DNA of 64,000 bases from Streptomyces sp. RKND-216 (lineage in GTDB: Bacteria; Actinomycetota; Actinomycetes; Streptomycetales; Streptomycetaceae): positions 3,367,501-3,431,500 of the forward strand of contig NZ_SSBQ01000002.1 in assembly GCF_004795255.1 (NCBI RefSeq), given 5' to 3'. The notes under the pieces were generated by a model that saw nothing but the letters and a program-made list of their open reading frames with translations, searched no databases and was not told the origin of the DNA. Shown here in pieces: positions 36,350 through 45,077 of the stretch; within the stretch, counting starts at the first letter, position 1, and each line of letters opens with the position of its first letter. A program made the translations under genes and the position numbers.

Positions 36350-36924
36350 CCGGCCCGCCCGAGGTCCGGTGCGGCGCCCGGTGGCCCGCCGGGCCTGGCC
36401 GGGAGAGACCGCGCGGCCGCCGACGAGAGCAGTTGAAGACCGAGCCGGAGCCGGCGGCGTGCCTCGTCCTCCGTGACGCCGAGGCGCTCGGCGGTCTGCC
36501 GGTAGTCCCGCCGCTGGAAGTAGGCGAATTCGAGTGCGGCGCGCAGCGAGGCGGGCATGCAGTTCACGATGTAGTCGGCACGGGCGGCCGCGGAGGCGGT
36601 CCGCACCTTCTCCTCGATCTGTTCGGGTGTGCCGTCCCGCTGCCGCTCGCGGAGCATGTCCGCGGCCAGCCGCTGGGTGACGGTGGCGATCCAGGAGCGC
36701 AGCGAACCTTCCTGCGGGTTCCACTCGCCGGGGTTTTCCCACAGGTTCAGGAACACTTCGCGGGTGGTGCGGTCGGCGGCCGGCTCGTCGTCCAGCACGC
36801 GGTGCGCCAGCCCGTGCACCATGGCGGCGAAACGGTCGTACAGCTCGCCGAGGGCCGCCGCCTCGCCCCGCGCCAGCCGTTGCTGCATCTTCCGGTCCCA
36901 GCGCGGTGGTGTGTCCTGTGCCAT
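36346..36924 (-). CDS. ECF-subfamily RNA polymerase sigma factor
   Basis: 192 aa from ATG 36924 (MAQDTPPRWD) after GGGAGCGGAACC. Sigma region 2 is AALGELYDRFAAMVHGLAHR, DRTTREVFLNLWENPGEWNP and LRSWIATVTQRLAADMLRER. Region 4 is MPASLRAALEFAYFQRRDYR with QTAERLGVTEDEARRRLRLG. The divergent region 2 and RRDYRQTAERLG helix-turn-helix show a class with a cytoplasmic zinc anti-sigma. It is translationally coupled to the anti-sigma gene by an ATGA overlap. The promoter it recognises is not identifiable here. Confidence 0.9.
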   Translation of the reverse strand: MAQDTPPRWDRKMQQRLARGEAAALGELYDRFAAMVHGLAHRVLDDEPAADRTTREVFLNLWENPGEWNPQEGSLRSWIATVTQRLAADMLRERQRDGTPEQIEEKVRTASAAARADYIVNCMPASLRAALEFAYFQRRDYRQTAERLGVTEDEARRRLRLGLQLLSSAAARSLPARPGGPPGAAPDLGRAG

Positions 36925-37297
36925 CGGTTCCGCTCCCGTGCCGCCGCCCGTCCCCTGCCCCCGCTCGAAAGATCCCCGCTCGCTGTGAACGAATGTAGTG
37001 GGAGGCGCTGACAACGTACGCCCCTTTACGGCAATGTGCGCCGGGACGGGACTGCGGAAGGTGCCGACAGCCTCACAATCCGCAGGATTCCGTGATCGAA
37101 GTCGGTCTGGAGCGCCCGCATATGCCCGTGAGTCTTGCGGTTCTGACCGGAAGTCGGCAGAGCGCGGAGCGGGTCAGGGCTTAGGGTCGCAGCAGGCAGA
37201 CGGTTTTGACGGCCGTCCCCCGGGCAGCCGGAAGCTGAGGAGTATCCAGTGGGAAGGCGCGGGGGAGAACGCTCGGCGACGAAAGGGAAGCGGACAC

Positions 37298-37681
37298 GTG
37301 TCGTTGAAGGTGGTGGAGGAGAAGCGAGGTGAGTGGACCGTCCTGCGCGTCTCCGGCGAGATGGACCTGGTGACCTCACCCGCCGTGCGGCAGCACGTCC
37401 ACGACGCGGTGGCCGACGGGCGGCACAGTCTGGTCCTCGACCTCTCCGACGTCCTCTTCTGCGACTCCAGCGGCGTGGGTGTGCTCATCGCCTCGCGTCG
37501 GCTGATGCGCTCCTGCGCGGGCCGGCTGCGGCTGATCCTGCCGGCGCAGGGCGCCGAGGACGGCTCACACGTCAACCGTGTGCTGGCCGCGCTGGGTGTG
37601 CGCCGCCTCTTCGACTGCTACCCCGACCTCGCGGCCGCCACCGGCCGTACGGCAGCCGCGGACCGCCCGCTGTCCGCCTGA
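37298..37681 (+). CDS. STAS-domain anti-sigma-factor antagonist
   Basis: 127 aa from GTG 37298 (VSLKVVEEKRGEWTVLRVSG) with AAGGGA 10 nt ahead. A single STAS domain: GEMDLVTSPAVRQHVHDAVA, SLVLDLSDVLFCDSSGVGVL and IASRRLMRSCAGRLRLILPA. The Ser in DSSGVGVL is the residue phosphorylated in SpoIIAA/BldG-like antagonists. It belongs to the partner-switching class. It is followed 277 bp later by an SpoIIAB-like ATPase gene, its likely kinase or partner, and lies beside an ECF sigma module. Confidence 0.9.
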   Translation: MSLKVVEEKRGEWTVLRVSGEMDLVTSPAVRQHVHDAVADGRHSLVLDLSDVLFCDSSGVGVLIASRRLMRSCAGRLRLILPAQGAEDGSHVNRVLAALGVRRLFDCYPDLAAATGRTAAADRPLSA

Positions 37682-37958
37682 TCTCCCGCGCGGCGCCGAC
37701 GCGCTCCCTTCCGGCGCGCCCGGTGTGCTCCGGGTGTCCGGCGTGCCGCAGCGACCAGGCGGCGCAACAGTCGCTCTCGCGGCCTACCACGCATCCGGTG
37801 ACGACAGGCGCGGTATGCGTCGTGCCTACTCCTTTGCGACGGAATATGCCTGAAGCGCTTGTTCCGCCCGCGGTCGGGGAAGCAAGCTGTCGAGCGTCCG
37901 CGTCACATAACGTGGCGGGGACGGAACACAGAGTGATTCGTCCGCCGGTTCGGGTGGT

Positions 37959-38558
37959 GTGAGCGTGCGTGTGATGCAGGTCCGATTGGAGATCGGGGCG
38001 GATCCGGCCGAGGTCGGGCGTGCCCGCAGGTGGGCCCGTGAGCGGCTGGCCGGCTGCGGGCTCGCGGGCTGCGGGCTCGCGGGAGACGACGAGCAGCTCG
38101 CGGAAACGGTCGTGCTGCTGGTCTCCGAGCTGGTCACCAATGCCGTGGTGCACACCGGCCGCCCGGCCGAGCTGAGCATGTCCCTCACCGACGGCGGCCC
38201 CGAGCCGGACGCCGCAGGCGGCCCGCACGGCAGTGGGTCCGGGGGCGCGCTGCGGGTCGAGGTCTGCGACGGCAGCCGCACGGCCCCGCTGCCCCGTCAC
38301 GCCGAGGGCGAGGACACCGGCGGCCGGGGGCTGGAGCTCGTCTCCGGCCTTGCCGACCGCTGGGGCTGGCGACTCGAGGGGGGCGGGAAGCGCGTCTGGT
38401 GCGAGTTCGACCGCGTCCCGGGCCCCGCCCCGGCCGAACATGCCGACGCGCGAGCGTACGGCTGTGGTCGGACGGCGGACGCGCCCGTGCCGCCCCGGCC
38501 GCGCGGTCCGTCAGGCGGGCGCCCCCGCACGGAAGGTGCGCCGGTAGGCGCAGGGTGA
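37959..38558 (+). CDS. SpoIIAB-like ATP-binding anti-sigma kinase
   Basis: 199 aa from GTG 37959 (ATG 37974 is an alternative). HATPase_c fold of the RsbW/SpoIIAB family: N-box VVLLVSELVTNAVVHTGRPA, G1-like region ALRVEVCDGSRTAPLPRHA, G2 EDTGGRGLELVSGLADRWGW. A 15-bp tandem duplication at 38052-38081 gives GCGLAGCGLAG in the N-terminal helix. The C-terminal 50 residues are low complexity and overlap the remnant of the GlxA pseudogene. It may bind an anti-sigma antagonist such as the STAS protein upstream; the target sigma factor is unknown. Confidence 0.85.
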   Translation: MSVRVMQVRLEIGADPAEVGRARRWARERLAGCGLAGCGLAGDDEQLAETVVLLVSELVTNAVVHTGRPAELSMSLTDGGPEPDAAGGPHGSGSGGALRVEVCDGSRTAPLPRHAEGEDTGGRGLELVSGLADRWGWRLEGGGKRVWCEFDRVPGPAPAEHADARAYGCGRTADAPVPPRPRGPSGGRPRTEGAPVGAG

Positions 38559-39043
38559 AACGCCCAGTGACGCCTGGAGATGCATCCGCAGTGCGGACGC
38601 CGAGCCGAAGCCGGCCTCGGCCGCCACCCTGTCCACCGGCAGGCCCTGCTCTCCAGCAACCGCCGCGCCCGTTGCGCGGTCAGCCACTGCTGCGGGCTCA
38701 CGCCGGCCTCCTTTCGGAACCGCCGGGTGAAGGTCCGCACGCTCGTCGCCTCCGTCGCCGCCAACTCGCGCAGGGACAGCGGCCGGTGCAGATGTTGCAG
38801 GGCGAACGCCCTTGCCGTCGCGGTCGTCGCGCGCCGCTCCGGCTCCGGCAGCGGCCGTTCGATGTACTGCGCCTACCCGGCCGTCCCGGTACGGCGGGAC
38901 GATGGTGCGCCGAGTTCGCGACCTCCGAGCCGAAGTCCTCGCGCACCATGCGCAGGCAGAGGTCGATACCCGAGGCGACGCCTGCCGAGGTGAGCACCCG
39001 ACCCTCCGCCACGTAGAGCACGTCCGGGTCGACCAGCACCTCC
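38511..39043 (-). pseudogene. decayed GlxA-like AraC-family regulator (partial, several frameshifts)
   Basis: On the minus strand, three reading frames must be joined: VLVDPDVLYVAEGRVLTSAG and GIDLCLRMVREDFGSEVAN; then TIVPPYRDGR; then QYIERPLPE, ATEATSVRTFTRRFRKEAGV and SPQQWLTAQRARRLLE; and last DRVAAEAGFGSASALRMHLQ and GVSPCAYRRTFRAGAPA. Together they match residues about 178-330 of the intact neighbour at 39219-40253. The N-terminal PfpI-like domain is missing and at least three frameshifts are present. It is probably a tandem duplicate that decayed after duplication. Confidence 0.8.
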
Positions 39044-39218
39044 GGGCGACCCCTCGACGAACGGCCTGTTCGGCACCCACTTCGTGCCGGCGGCGCACGA
39101 TCATGAGATGGCCGTCCCAGCCGCCGCCTCCCTGCTCGCCGTCTACTACGCGCTGCGCGGGTCCGTCCCGGGCGCGTCCGTCCCGCGCGAGGCGGACCCT
39201 CGGGCCGGACGGTGCCGG

Positions 39219-40253
39219 TCACCCGGCCTCGGACACCGTGGCCGTGCCCGAGGCCGCCGGCCCCGTGCCTGCCGTGCCGCGGAAGGTGACGCGGTACGCG
39301 CTCGGAGGCACGCCGACCGCGGCCTGGAAGTGCTGCCGCAGGTTCGCGCCCGTGCCGAAACCCGCGTCGGCGGCGACCCGGTCGACGGGCAGGTCCGTCT
39401 CCTCCAGGAGTTGCCGTGCGCGCTCCACGCGGCGCTGCGTGAGCCACCGCCCCGGAGTCACGCCGACCTCCTCACGGAAGCGGCGGCTGAACGTCCGGAC
39501 GCTCATCCCTTCCTGCTCCGCCAGCTCGCGCAGCGCGAGCGGCCGGTCCAGGCGGGCCAGCGCCCAGGCCCGGGCCGCGCCGGTGGCGGCGCGCCGTCCG
39601 GGGTCGGCCACGGGACGGGGCACGTACTGCGCCTGCCCGCCCTCCCGGTGCGGCGGCACCACCGTGGTCCGCGCGACATCGGCGGCCACCGCCGCACCGT
39701 GGTCGCGGCGGATGATGTGCAGGCACAGGTCGATGCCCGCCGCCTCCCCGGCGGAGGTGAGCACGTCGCCGTCGTCGGTGTAGAGCACGTCGGGATCGAG
39801 CCGCACCCGCGGGTGCAGCTCCCGGAAGCGGTCCACCGACTTCCAGTGCGTCGCCGCGGGCCGGCCGTCGAGCCGCCCTGCGGCGGCCAGGACGAAGGCG
39901 CCGGTGCACACCGACGCCAGCCGAGTGCCCGGCCCGATCCGCGACAGCGCCGCACGCAGCGGCTCGCTCAGCACCCCCGAGACGCCGTCCTCCTCGTGCG
40001 AGGCGGGGACGACGACGGTGTCCGCCTCGGTCAGGATCTGCGTTCCGTGCTCCACCAGCACCGGGAAGTCGGCGTCCGTGCGCACCAGTCCGGGTGCGAC
40101 GGCGCAGGTCAGCACCTCGTACAGGCGGTCACCGGAGCGCGGGTCGCGTGCGGCGCCGAACAGCTGGTGCACCAGGCCCAGCTCCAACGGCAGCACCCCG
40201 TGCCGCACCAACACCGCGACGCGGTGCCTGCCGTCGTGGGTGAAGACCGTCAT
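39219..40253 (-). CDS. GlxA-family AraC-type transcriptional regulator
   Basis: 344 aa. The N-terminal DJ-1/PfpI-like domain (about residues 10-185) has VAVLVRHGVLPLELGLVHQL, TRLASVCTGAFVLAAAGRLD (nucleophile-elbow-like Cys), and VRLDPDVLYTDDGDVLTSAG. The C-terminal AraC helix-turn-helix pair is LRELAEQEGMSVRTFSRRFR with PVDRVAADAGFGTGANLRQH and VGVPPSAYR. It is divergent from the NAD(P)H oxidoreductase (71 bp apart), its most likely target. A partial degenerate copy lies downstream. Confidence 0.9.
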   Translation of the reverse strand: MTVFTHDGRHRVAVLVRHGVLPLELGLVHQLFGAARDPRSGDRLYEVLTCAVAPGLVRTDADFPVLVEHGTQILTEADTVVVPASHEEDGVSGVLSEPLRAALSRIGPGTRLASVCTGAFVLAAAGRLDGRPAATHWKSVDRFRELHPRVRLDPDVLYTDDGDVLTSAGEAAGIDLCLHIIRRDHGAAVAADVARTTVVPPHREGGQAQYVPRPVADPGRRAATGAARAWALARLDRPLALRELAEQEGMSVRTFSRRFREEVGVTPGRWLTQRRVERARQLLEETDLPVDRVAADAGFGTGANLRQHFQAAVGVPPSAYRVTFRGTAGTGPAASGTATVSEAG

Positions 40254-40324
40254 GGCCGTATTCTTTCACACCATGGCATTCCAGCCACTCGTACTGTCGC
40301 CGGGACCCGAGCAGGCTCGTACGC

Positions 40325-41140
40325 ATGACCCCGACGCACACGACCCCCGCAGCCGTGACCCCCATGAACGTGCTGTGGATCTACGCCCATCCCGAGCAGC
40401 GCTCGCTGAACGGCGCCCTGCGCGCCGAAGGACTCCGCGCCCTGGCGGCCGACGGCCACGCGGTACGGGAATCCGACCTGTACGCGATGGACTTCAAGCC
40501 GGTCGTCGAGGCGGCCGATTTTCACCGCGCGTCGTGCGAGCGGTTGTTCGTCGGCGCCGAGCAGGAGCGCGCGTACCGCACCGGCAAGCTCGCCGACGAC
40601 ATCCGGGCGGAACAGGACAAGCTCGCCTGGGCGGACACGCTGGTCCTCCAGTTCCCGCTGTGGTGGTTCGGGCCGCCGGCGATCCTGAAGGGCTGGTTCG
40701 ACCGGGTGCTGGTGCAGGGCTTCGCGTTCGGCGTCCGGGACGCGGAAGGCCGTACCCGCCGCTACGGTGACGGCGGCCTGGCGGGCCGGCGGGCACTGGT
40801 CGTCACCTCCGTGGGCGCCCGCGCATCGAGCTTCGGTCCGCGCGGCATCCACGGCGCGCTCGACGAGGTGCTGTGGCCGGTGCTGCACGGCACCCTCTGG
40901 TACACCGGCATGGCCCCGCTGCGCCCGTACGTCGTGCACAGCGCGGACCGTGCGACGCCCGCAGAGGCGGACGCCCACGCCGCGGCACTGGCGGACCGCC
41001 TCCGCGGCCTGCCCGGCGAGCAGCCCCTCGCCTACCGGCACGAGGCGGGCACGGACTACGACGCCGACCTGGTCCTGCACGCCGACCGCGCCCCGGGCCG
41101 CGTCGGGCTCGGAGCGCATGTCGTGCCGCCGCGCGCGTGA
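40325..41140 (+). CDS. NAD(P)H-dependent oxidoreductase (flavodoxin-fold, NQO1/MdaB-like)
   Basis: 271 aa from ATG 40325; ATG 40364 (MNVLWIYAHPEQRSLNGALR) is a second possibility. Flavodoxin_2 fold: HPEQRSLNGALRAEGLRALA phosphate-binding loop, LVLQFPLWWFGPPAILKGWF, DRVLVQGFAFGV and ARASSFGPRGIHGALDEVL. This family reduces quinones and similar electrophiles with NAD(P)H through FAD/FMN. The divergent GlxA-like regulator probably controls it. Confidence 0.88.
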   Translation: MTPTHTTPAAVTPMNVLWIYAHPEQRSLNGALRAEGLRALAADGHAVRESDLYAMDFKPVVEAADFHRASCERLFVGAEQERAYRTGKLADDIRAEQDKLAWADTLVLQFPLWWFGPPAILKGWFDRVLVQGFAFGVRDAEGRTRRYGDGGLAGRRALVVTSVGARASSFGPRGIHGALDEVLWPVLHGTLWYTGMAPLRPYVVHSADRATPAEADAHAAALADRLRGLPGEQPLAYRHEAGTDYDADLVLHADRAPGRVGLGAHVVPPRA

Positions 41141-41162
41141 GCGGGGGCGGCCGGGCCGGGGA

Positions 41163-41912
41163 TTACAGGTTCCGCTCGGCGAAGACCTCCATCGCCTCGC
41201 AGATGAACTGCGCAGTGCCCTCTCCGTGCACGTCGTAGTTCGCGGTGAAGCGCGGGTCGGCGACGTACATCCGGCCGAGACCGGTGAACTGCTCGGCCGT
41301 CGGCCACCGTCCCTGCCAGCCCCCCGCCACCCAGTCGTAGTGGCGCCGGGTGATGGCCTGGGCCTCCTCCCCGTCGGGCGCGAGGCCCTCGGCGTGCGCA
41401 CGGGCGTAGTCGCGAGCGATGTCGAACTGCCGCTGCTTGAAGTCGCGCTTCTCCTCGTCCGAGAGCCCGCGCCACCAGCGGTCGCCCTGCTCGTACGCCT
41501 CCTTGCCCCAGCGCTCGGTGACCTCGTCCTTGTACTGCGTGTGGTCGAACCCGTCCAGAACCTCGTCCGGCATGAGTGATTCGCCTCCCTGTGTCTTGGT
41601 GAGCGTCGTGCGGACGGACCGGATCTGGCGGTCCAGCCGTTCCCGTTCCTGCTCCAGCAGGCGCAGGTGCGTGCGCAGCGCGCCCTCGGTGTCGCGCTGC
41701 CCCGCCAGCACGTCGGCAATCGCCGTCAGGCTCAGCCCAAGCTCTCGCAGGAGCAGGATGCGCTGAAGCCGTACGAGCGCCTCGCCGTCGTAGTGGCGCT
41801 GACCGCCGTGCCCGACGCGGGTGGGCTTGAGCAGGCCGATGTCGTCGTAGTGGCGCAGTGCCCGGCTGGTGATCCCCGCCGACCGCGCCACCTCCTGAAT
41901 GGGCCACTCCAT
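41163..41912 (-). CDS. MerR-family regulator with TipAS antibiotic-recognition domain
   Basis: 249 aa from ATG 41912 (MEWPIQEVARSAGITSRALR). The MerR winged helix includes HYDDIGLLKPTRVGHGGQRH, YDGEALVRLQRILLLRELGL and SLTAIADVLAGQ, followed by a dimerisation coiled coil (RLLEQERERLDRQIRSVRTT). The C-terminal domain (DEVTERWGKEAYEQGDRWWR, YARAHAEGLAPDGEEAQAIT, WPTAEQFTGLGRMYVADPRF, YDVHGEGTAQFICEAMEVFA) is the TipAS domain that binds thiopeptides and other polycyclic drugs in TipAL. The gene is divergent from an APC permease gene and preceded by a promoter with MerR-type spacing. Confidence 0.88.
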   Translation of the reverse strand: MEWPIQEVARSAGITSRALRHYDDIGLLKPTRVGHGGQRHYDGEALVRLQRILLLRELGLSLTAIADVLAGQRDTEGALRTHLRLLEQERERLDRQIRSVRTTLTKTQGGESLMPDEVLDGFDHTQYKDEVTERWGKEAYEQGDRWWRGLSDEEKRDFKQRQFDIARDYARAHAEGLAPDGEEAQAITRRHYDWVAGGWQGRWPTAEQFTGLGRMYVADPRFTANYDVHGEGTAQFICEAMEVFAERNL

Positions 41913-41986
41913 GCCCCTGCCTCCGTCCGTCCAGGTGTGTACACGCCGGTTCGTTCCGGCTTGCGCCGTTCCGTCCGACGTCACCG

Positions 41987-42021
41987 ACGCTATGGCTTTC
42001 CGCAACGTCAAGCGCAAGCCA
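41987..42021 (-). promoter_or_regulatory. MerR-type promoter (19-bp spacer) upstream of the TipA-like gene
   Basis: On the minus strand, TTGCGC (42017-42012), a 19-bp spacer and TAGCGT (41992-41987) match the long spacing MerR activators act on. The spacer holds an inverted repeat TGGCTT ... AAGCCA (41993-42021, outer arms overlapping the -35). The message would have a leader of about 65 nt before ATG 41912. Autoactivation by the TipA-like protein is inferred. The 307-bp stretch 41913-42219 has no gene. Confidence 0.55.
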
Positions 42022-42219
42022 CGAAGGCGCGCCGAGCCGCCCTGGAACATCGCGTGGTGACGGCGGCCGCCGAACGGCAAGTGGGCTGACACAAGCCGGG
42101 CCCGACCTGGCCGCCCCCAGTCGCCCAGGGGCCAACGTCGGCATGCCGGGGCACCTGGCCCGTCATCTTCCTCGGCTACCGTGCGCCGGGTCGAAGAGCT
42201 GTAGGAGAGGGAGCGAGCG

Positions 42220-43494
42220 ATGAACACGGTGGGGGCCGCTGCGGGCGCGGGCGGGCTGAAGCGCCGCCTGGGAGTTCTCGACGCCGTGGTGATCGGCTTG
42301 GGCTCCATGATCGGGGCCGGGATCTTCGCGGCCCTCGGCCCGGCGGCCGACGCCGCCGGCTCCGGCCTCCTGCTCGCCTTGGCTCTCGCCGCCATCGTGG
42401 CGTACTGCAATGCGCTCTCCTCCGCACGGCTGGCCGCCCTCTACCCGCAGTCCGGTGGTACCTACGTCTACGGCCGGATGCGCCTGGGTGAATTCTGGGG
42501 CTATCTGGCCGGCTGGGCGTTCGTCGTCGGCAAGACCGCCTCCTGCGCGGCGATGGCCCTCACCATCGGCGCCTACCTCTGGCCCGACCATGCCCATGCG
42601 GTGGGCGTGGTCGCCGTGGTGGCACTGACCGCGGTGAACTACGTCGGCGTGCAGAAGTCCGCCCTCCTTGCCCGCATCATCGTCTCGCTCGTCCTGGCCG
42701 TGCTCGTCACCGCAGTCGTCACCGCCCTGACCTCCAGCCCCGCGGACACCACACGGCTGGACATCGGCGCCCACGCCGGCGTCGGCGGGGTGCTCCAGGC
42801 CGCGGGACTGCTGTTCTTCGCCTTCGCCGGATACGCGCGTATCGCCACTCTCGGCGAAGAAGTCCGCGACCCTGCCCGCACCATCCCGCGCGCCATCCCG
42901 CTCGCGCTCGGCATCACCCTCGCCGTCTATGCCCTCGTCGCCACCGCCACCCTCGCGGTGCTCGGCCCGGCCGGACTGGCAGGCGCCACCGCCCCGCTGT
43001 CCGACGCCGCCCAGGCGGCCGGCGCCGACTGGCTCGTGCCCGTCGTCCGTGCAGGTGCCGCTGTCGCCGCGCTCGGCTCCCTGCTCGCGCTGATCCTCGG
43101 CGTGTCCCGGACCACTCTGGCCATGTCCCGTGACGGGCACCTGCCCCACACGTTGTCCGCCGTCCACCCCCGCTTCGGCATTCCCCACCACGCCGAAATC
43201 GCCGTCGGTGCCCTCGTCGCCCTGCTCGTCGCGACGACCGACGTACGCGGCGCCATCGGCTTCTCCTCCTTCGGAGTCCTGGCCTACTACGCCGTGGCCA
43301 ACGCCTCCGCCTGGACCCTCACCCCCGAGGAAGGCAGCCCCCGCCGCCTCATTCCCCTCATCGGCCTCACCGGCTGCGCAACCCTTGCTTTCGCCCTGCC
43401 CCTCAGCGCCGTCATCTCCGGCGCCGCAGTCCTCATCCTCGGGGCCGTCATCTACGGCCTGCGAACAGCCGGGACCAAGAACTCCCGCCACTGA
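42220..43494 (+). CDS. APC-family amino acid/cation permease
   Basis: 424 aa with about 12 membrane helices. The family's substrate motif GLGSMIGAGIFAALGPAADA is in TM1, and further helices include LLLALALAAIVAYCNALSSA, VVAVVALTAVNYVGVQKSAL, IIVSLVLAVLVTAVVTALTS, LLFFAFAGYARIATLGEEVR and PLALGITLAVYALVATATLA. The motif FAFAGYARIATLGEEVRDPARTI is typical of the APC amino-acid transporters. ATG 42220 follows GGAGAGGGAGCG. It is divergent from the TipA-like regulator and could be exported or imported substrate related to that drug sensor (inference). Confidence 0.88.
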   Translation: MNTVGAAAGAGGLKRRLGVLDAVVIGLGSMIGAGIFAALGPAADAAGSGLLLALALAAIVAYCNALSSARLAALYPQSGGTYVYGRMRLGEFWGYLAGWAFVVGKTASCAAMALTIGAYLWPDHAHAVGVVAVVALTAVNYVGVQKSALLARIIVSLVLAVLVTAVVTALTSSPADTTRLDIGAHAGVGGVLQAAGLLFFAFAGYARIATLGEEVRDPARTIPRAIPLALGITLAVYALVATATLAVLGPAGLAGATAPLSDAAQAAGADWLVPVVRAGAAVAALGSLLALILGVSRTTLAMSRDGHLPHTLSAVHPRFGIPHHAEIAVGALVALLVATTDVRGAIGFSSFGVLAYYAVANASAWTLTPEEGSPRRLIPLIGLTGCATLAFALPLSAVISGAAVLILGAVIYGLRTAGTKNSRH

Positions 43495-43637
43495 CGTCTC
43501 CCTCCTCGCGAATCCGCTGACCGCGACGTGAGGCACTGAGGCACTGGTCCTCGACCCGTGCTTCCGGGGCACGGAGGTGGCGGCCGCCGCAGGGCCTGAG
43601 GGAGGGGCGGGCGGCCGGGGTCCGGCCCGGCCGCCGG

Positions 43638-44786
43638 TCAGGTCGCTCGGCGGGCGATGGTGCGGGCGATGCGGTCGGCGTCGCGGGAGAGTTCGCGGAG
43701 CATGCCGCTGAGCGGGTTGGTGTAGCCGGTGAAGAAGAGGCCGGGGGCGTCGGGGTGGGTGCGGGCGCCGTGAGCGAGGGGGCGGCCGGTGGCGTCGAGT
43801 ACGCCGAGGTGGCCGACCAGCGGGGTGAGGCCGCGGGTGTAGCCGGTGGCGGCGATGACGACGTCGGGCGTGAGCGAGGCGCCGTCGGCCAGGGTGACCT
43901 TGCCGGCGTCGAACGACTCCACGGCGGCGACGACTTCGACGCGCCGTTTGCGTATCGCCTTGATGAGACCGACGTCCTGGACGGGGATCGCGCCCTCCCG
44001 GGCGCGGGTGTAGAGGCCGGCCTCGGGGCGGGGCAGACCGTACGGCTCGAGGTCGGGGATGGCGAGGCGCGCCATGCGGGCGGCCATCGCGTCGACCATG
44101 CCGGTCGGGAGACGGCGGCAGAGGACACCGTTCGCCTGGGCGGGCCAGCCCAGTGTGGAACGCCGCACGATGTGCGGCGGGGTGCGCACGGCGAGGCGTA
44201 CCCGGGCCGCGCCGCCCTCGACGAGGTCGACGGCTATCTCGGCGCCGGTGTTGCCGACGCCCACGACCAGCACGTCCTGCCCCGCGTACGGCGTGGCGTT
44301 GCGGTAGCGGGAGGCGTGCAGGAGTTCGCCGGTGAAGGACTGGCGGCCGGGCCACTCGGGGAGCCGGGCCGTGTGGTTGTAGCCGGTGGCCACGACGACG
44401 GCGGCGGCGGAGAGCTTGCGCCCGCCGTTGGCGTGCAGCGTCCAGGTGGCGCCGTCACCGCCGCCGTCGTGGTCGATGCGGTCGACCTCGACGCCGGCCG
44501 CGAGCTCGATCCGGTGGTGGTCGGCGTACGACTCGAGGTACCGCACAAGGTCGTCGCGGGCGACCCAGCGGCCGTACGAGCGGGGGATGGGCAGTCCGGG
44601 CAGCGCGGACCAGCGGCGCGTGGTGTGCAGGCGCAGCCGGTCGTAGTGGGAGCGCCAGGAGGCGCCCACCGAGGGGGACTTCTCCAGCACGACGGTGCGT
44701 ATGCCGCGCCGCTGGAGCGCCGCGGCGGTCGCCAGGCCGCCGGGCCCTGCGCCGACGACGTGGACGGGGTGGGCTTGTCCGGACAT
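43638..44786 (-). CDS. FAD/NAD(P)-dependent oxidoreductase (flavin-monooxygenase-like)
   Basis: 382 aa from ATG 44786 (MSGQAHPVHVVGAGPGGLAT); ATG 44792 is two codons upstream. N-terminal FAD Rossmann GAGPGGLATAAALQRRGIRT, FAD-binding SVGASWRSHYDRLRLHTTRR; second NADPH Rossmann VLVVGVGNTGAEIAVDLVEG; and ATGYNHTARLPEWPGRQ / VIAATGYTRGLTPLVGHLGV ATG motifs. This layout is that of flavin-containing monooxygenases and Trk/K-channel-linked oxidoreductases. The electron acceptor or substrate is unknown. It is convergent with the APC permease gene and divergent from the subtilase gene. Confidence 0.88.
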   Translation of the reverse strand: MSGQAHPVHVVGAGPGGLATAAALQRRGIRTVVLEKSPSVGASWRSHYDRLRLHTTRRWSALPGLPIPRSYGRWVARDDLVRYLESYADHHRIELAAGVEVDRIDHDGGGDGATWTLHANGGRKLSAAAVVVATGYNHTARLPEWPGRQSFTGELLHASRYRNATPYAGQDVLVVGVGNTGAEIAVDLVEGGAARVRLAVRTPPHIVRRSTLGWPAQANGVLCRRLPTGMVDAMAARMARLAIPDLEPYGLPRPEAGLYTRAREGAIPVQDVGLIKAIRKRRVEVVAAVESFDAGKVTLADGASLTPDVVIAATGYTRGLTPLVGHLGVLDATGRPLAHGARTHPDAPGLFFTGYTNPLSGMLRELSRDADRIARTIARRAT

Positions 44787-45077
44787 GTGCATGTCGATGA
44801 GCGTAGTGTGCCGCCGAGGCCACCCCGGACGGCCTCCCGTCCTCCACGACGCCTGGCGAAAGTCGCTGGTCAGGGACATGTGACGGGTGATCAGCGCCGT
44901 CACAGGAGGGGAGGGTTCGGGGTCGACGTGGGGAGGGCGTGAAGCTCGGACAATGGTAACGATCGCGTAACTTCGGGGCGCTGTCCGCGTTCCATAGCGG
45001 ACATGTACCGTTAGTCCCACATGTGTACGGCTAGAACGGAGCAGTCACCGCACGCCCGACCGAAAGGGCTCGCTCCG

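Noticed and set aside
37682..37958. A short plus-strand ORF ending MRRAYSFATEYA between the STAS and ATPase genes
   Set aside because: No ribosome site, very short, and no similarity to known small proteins; better read as promoter region.
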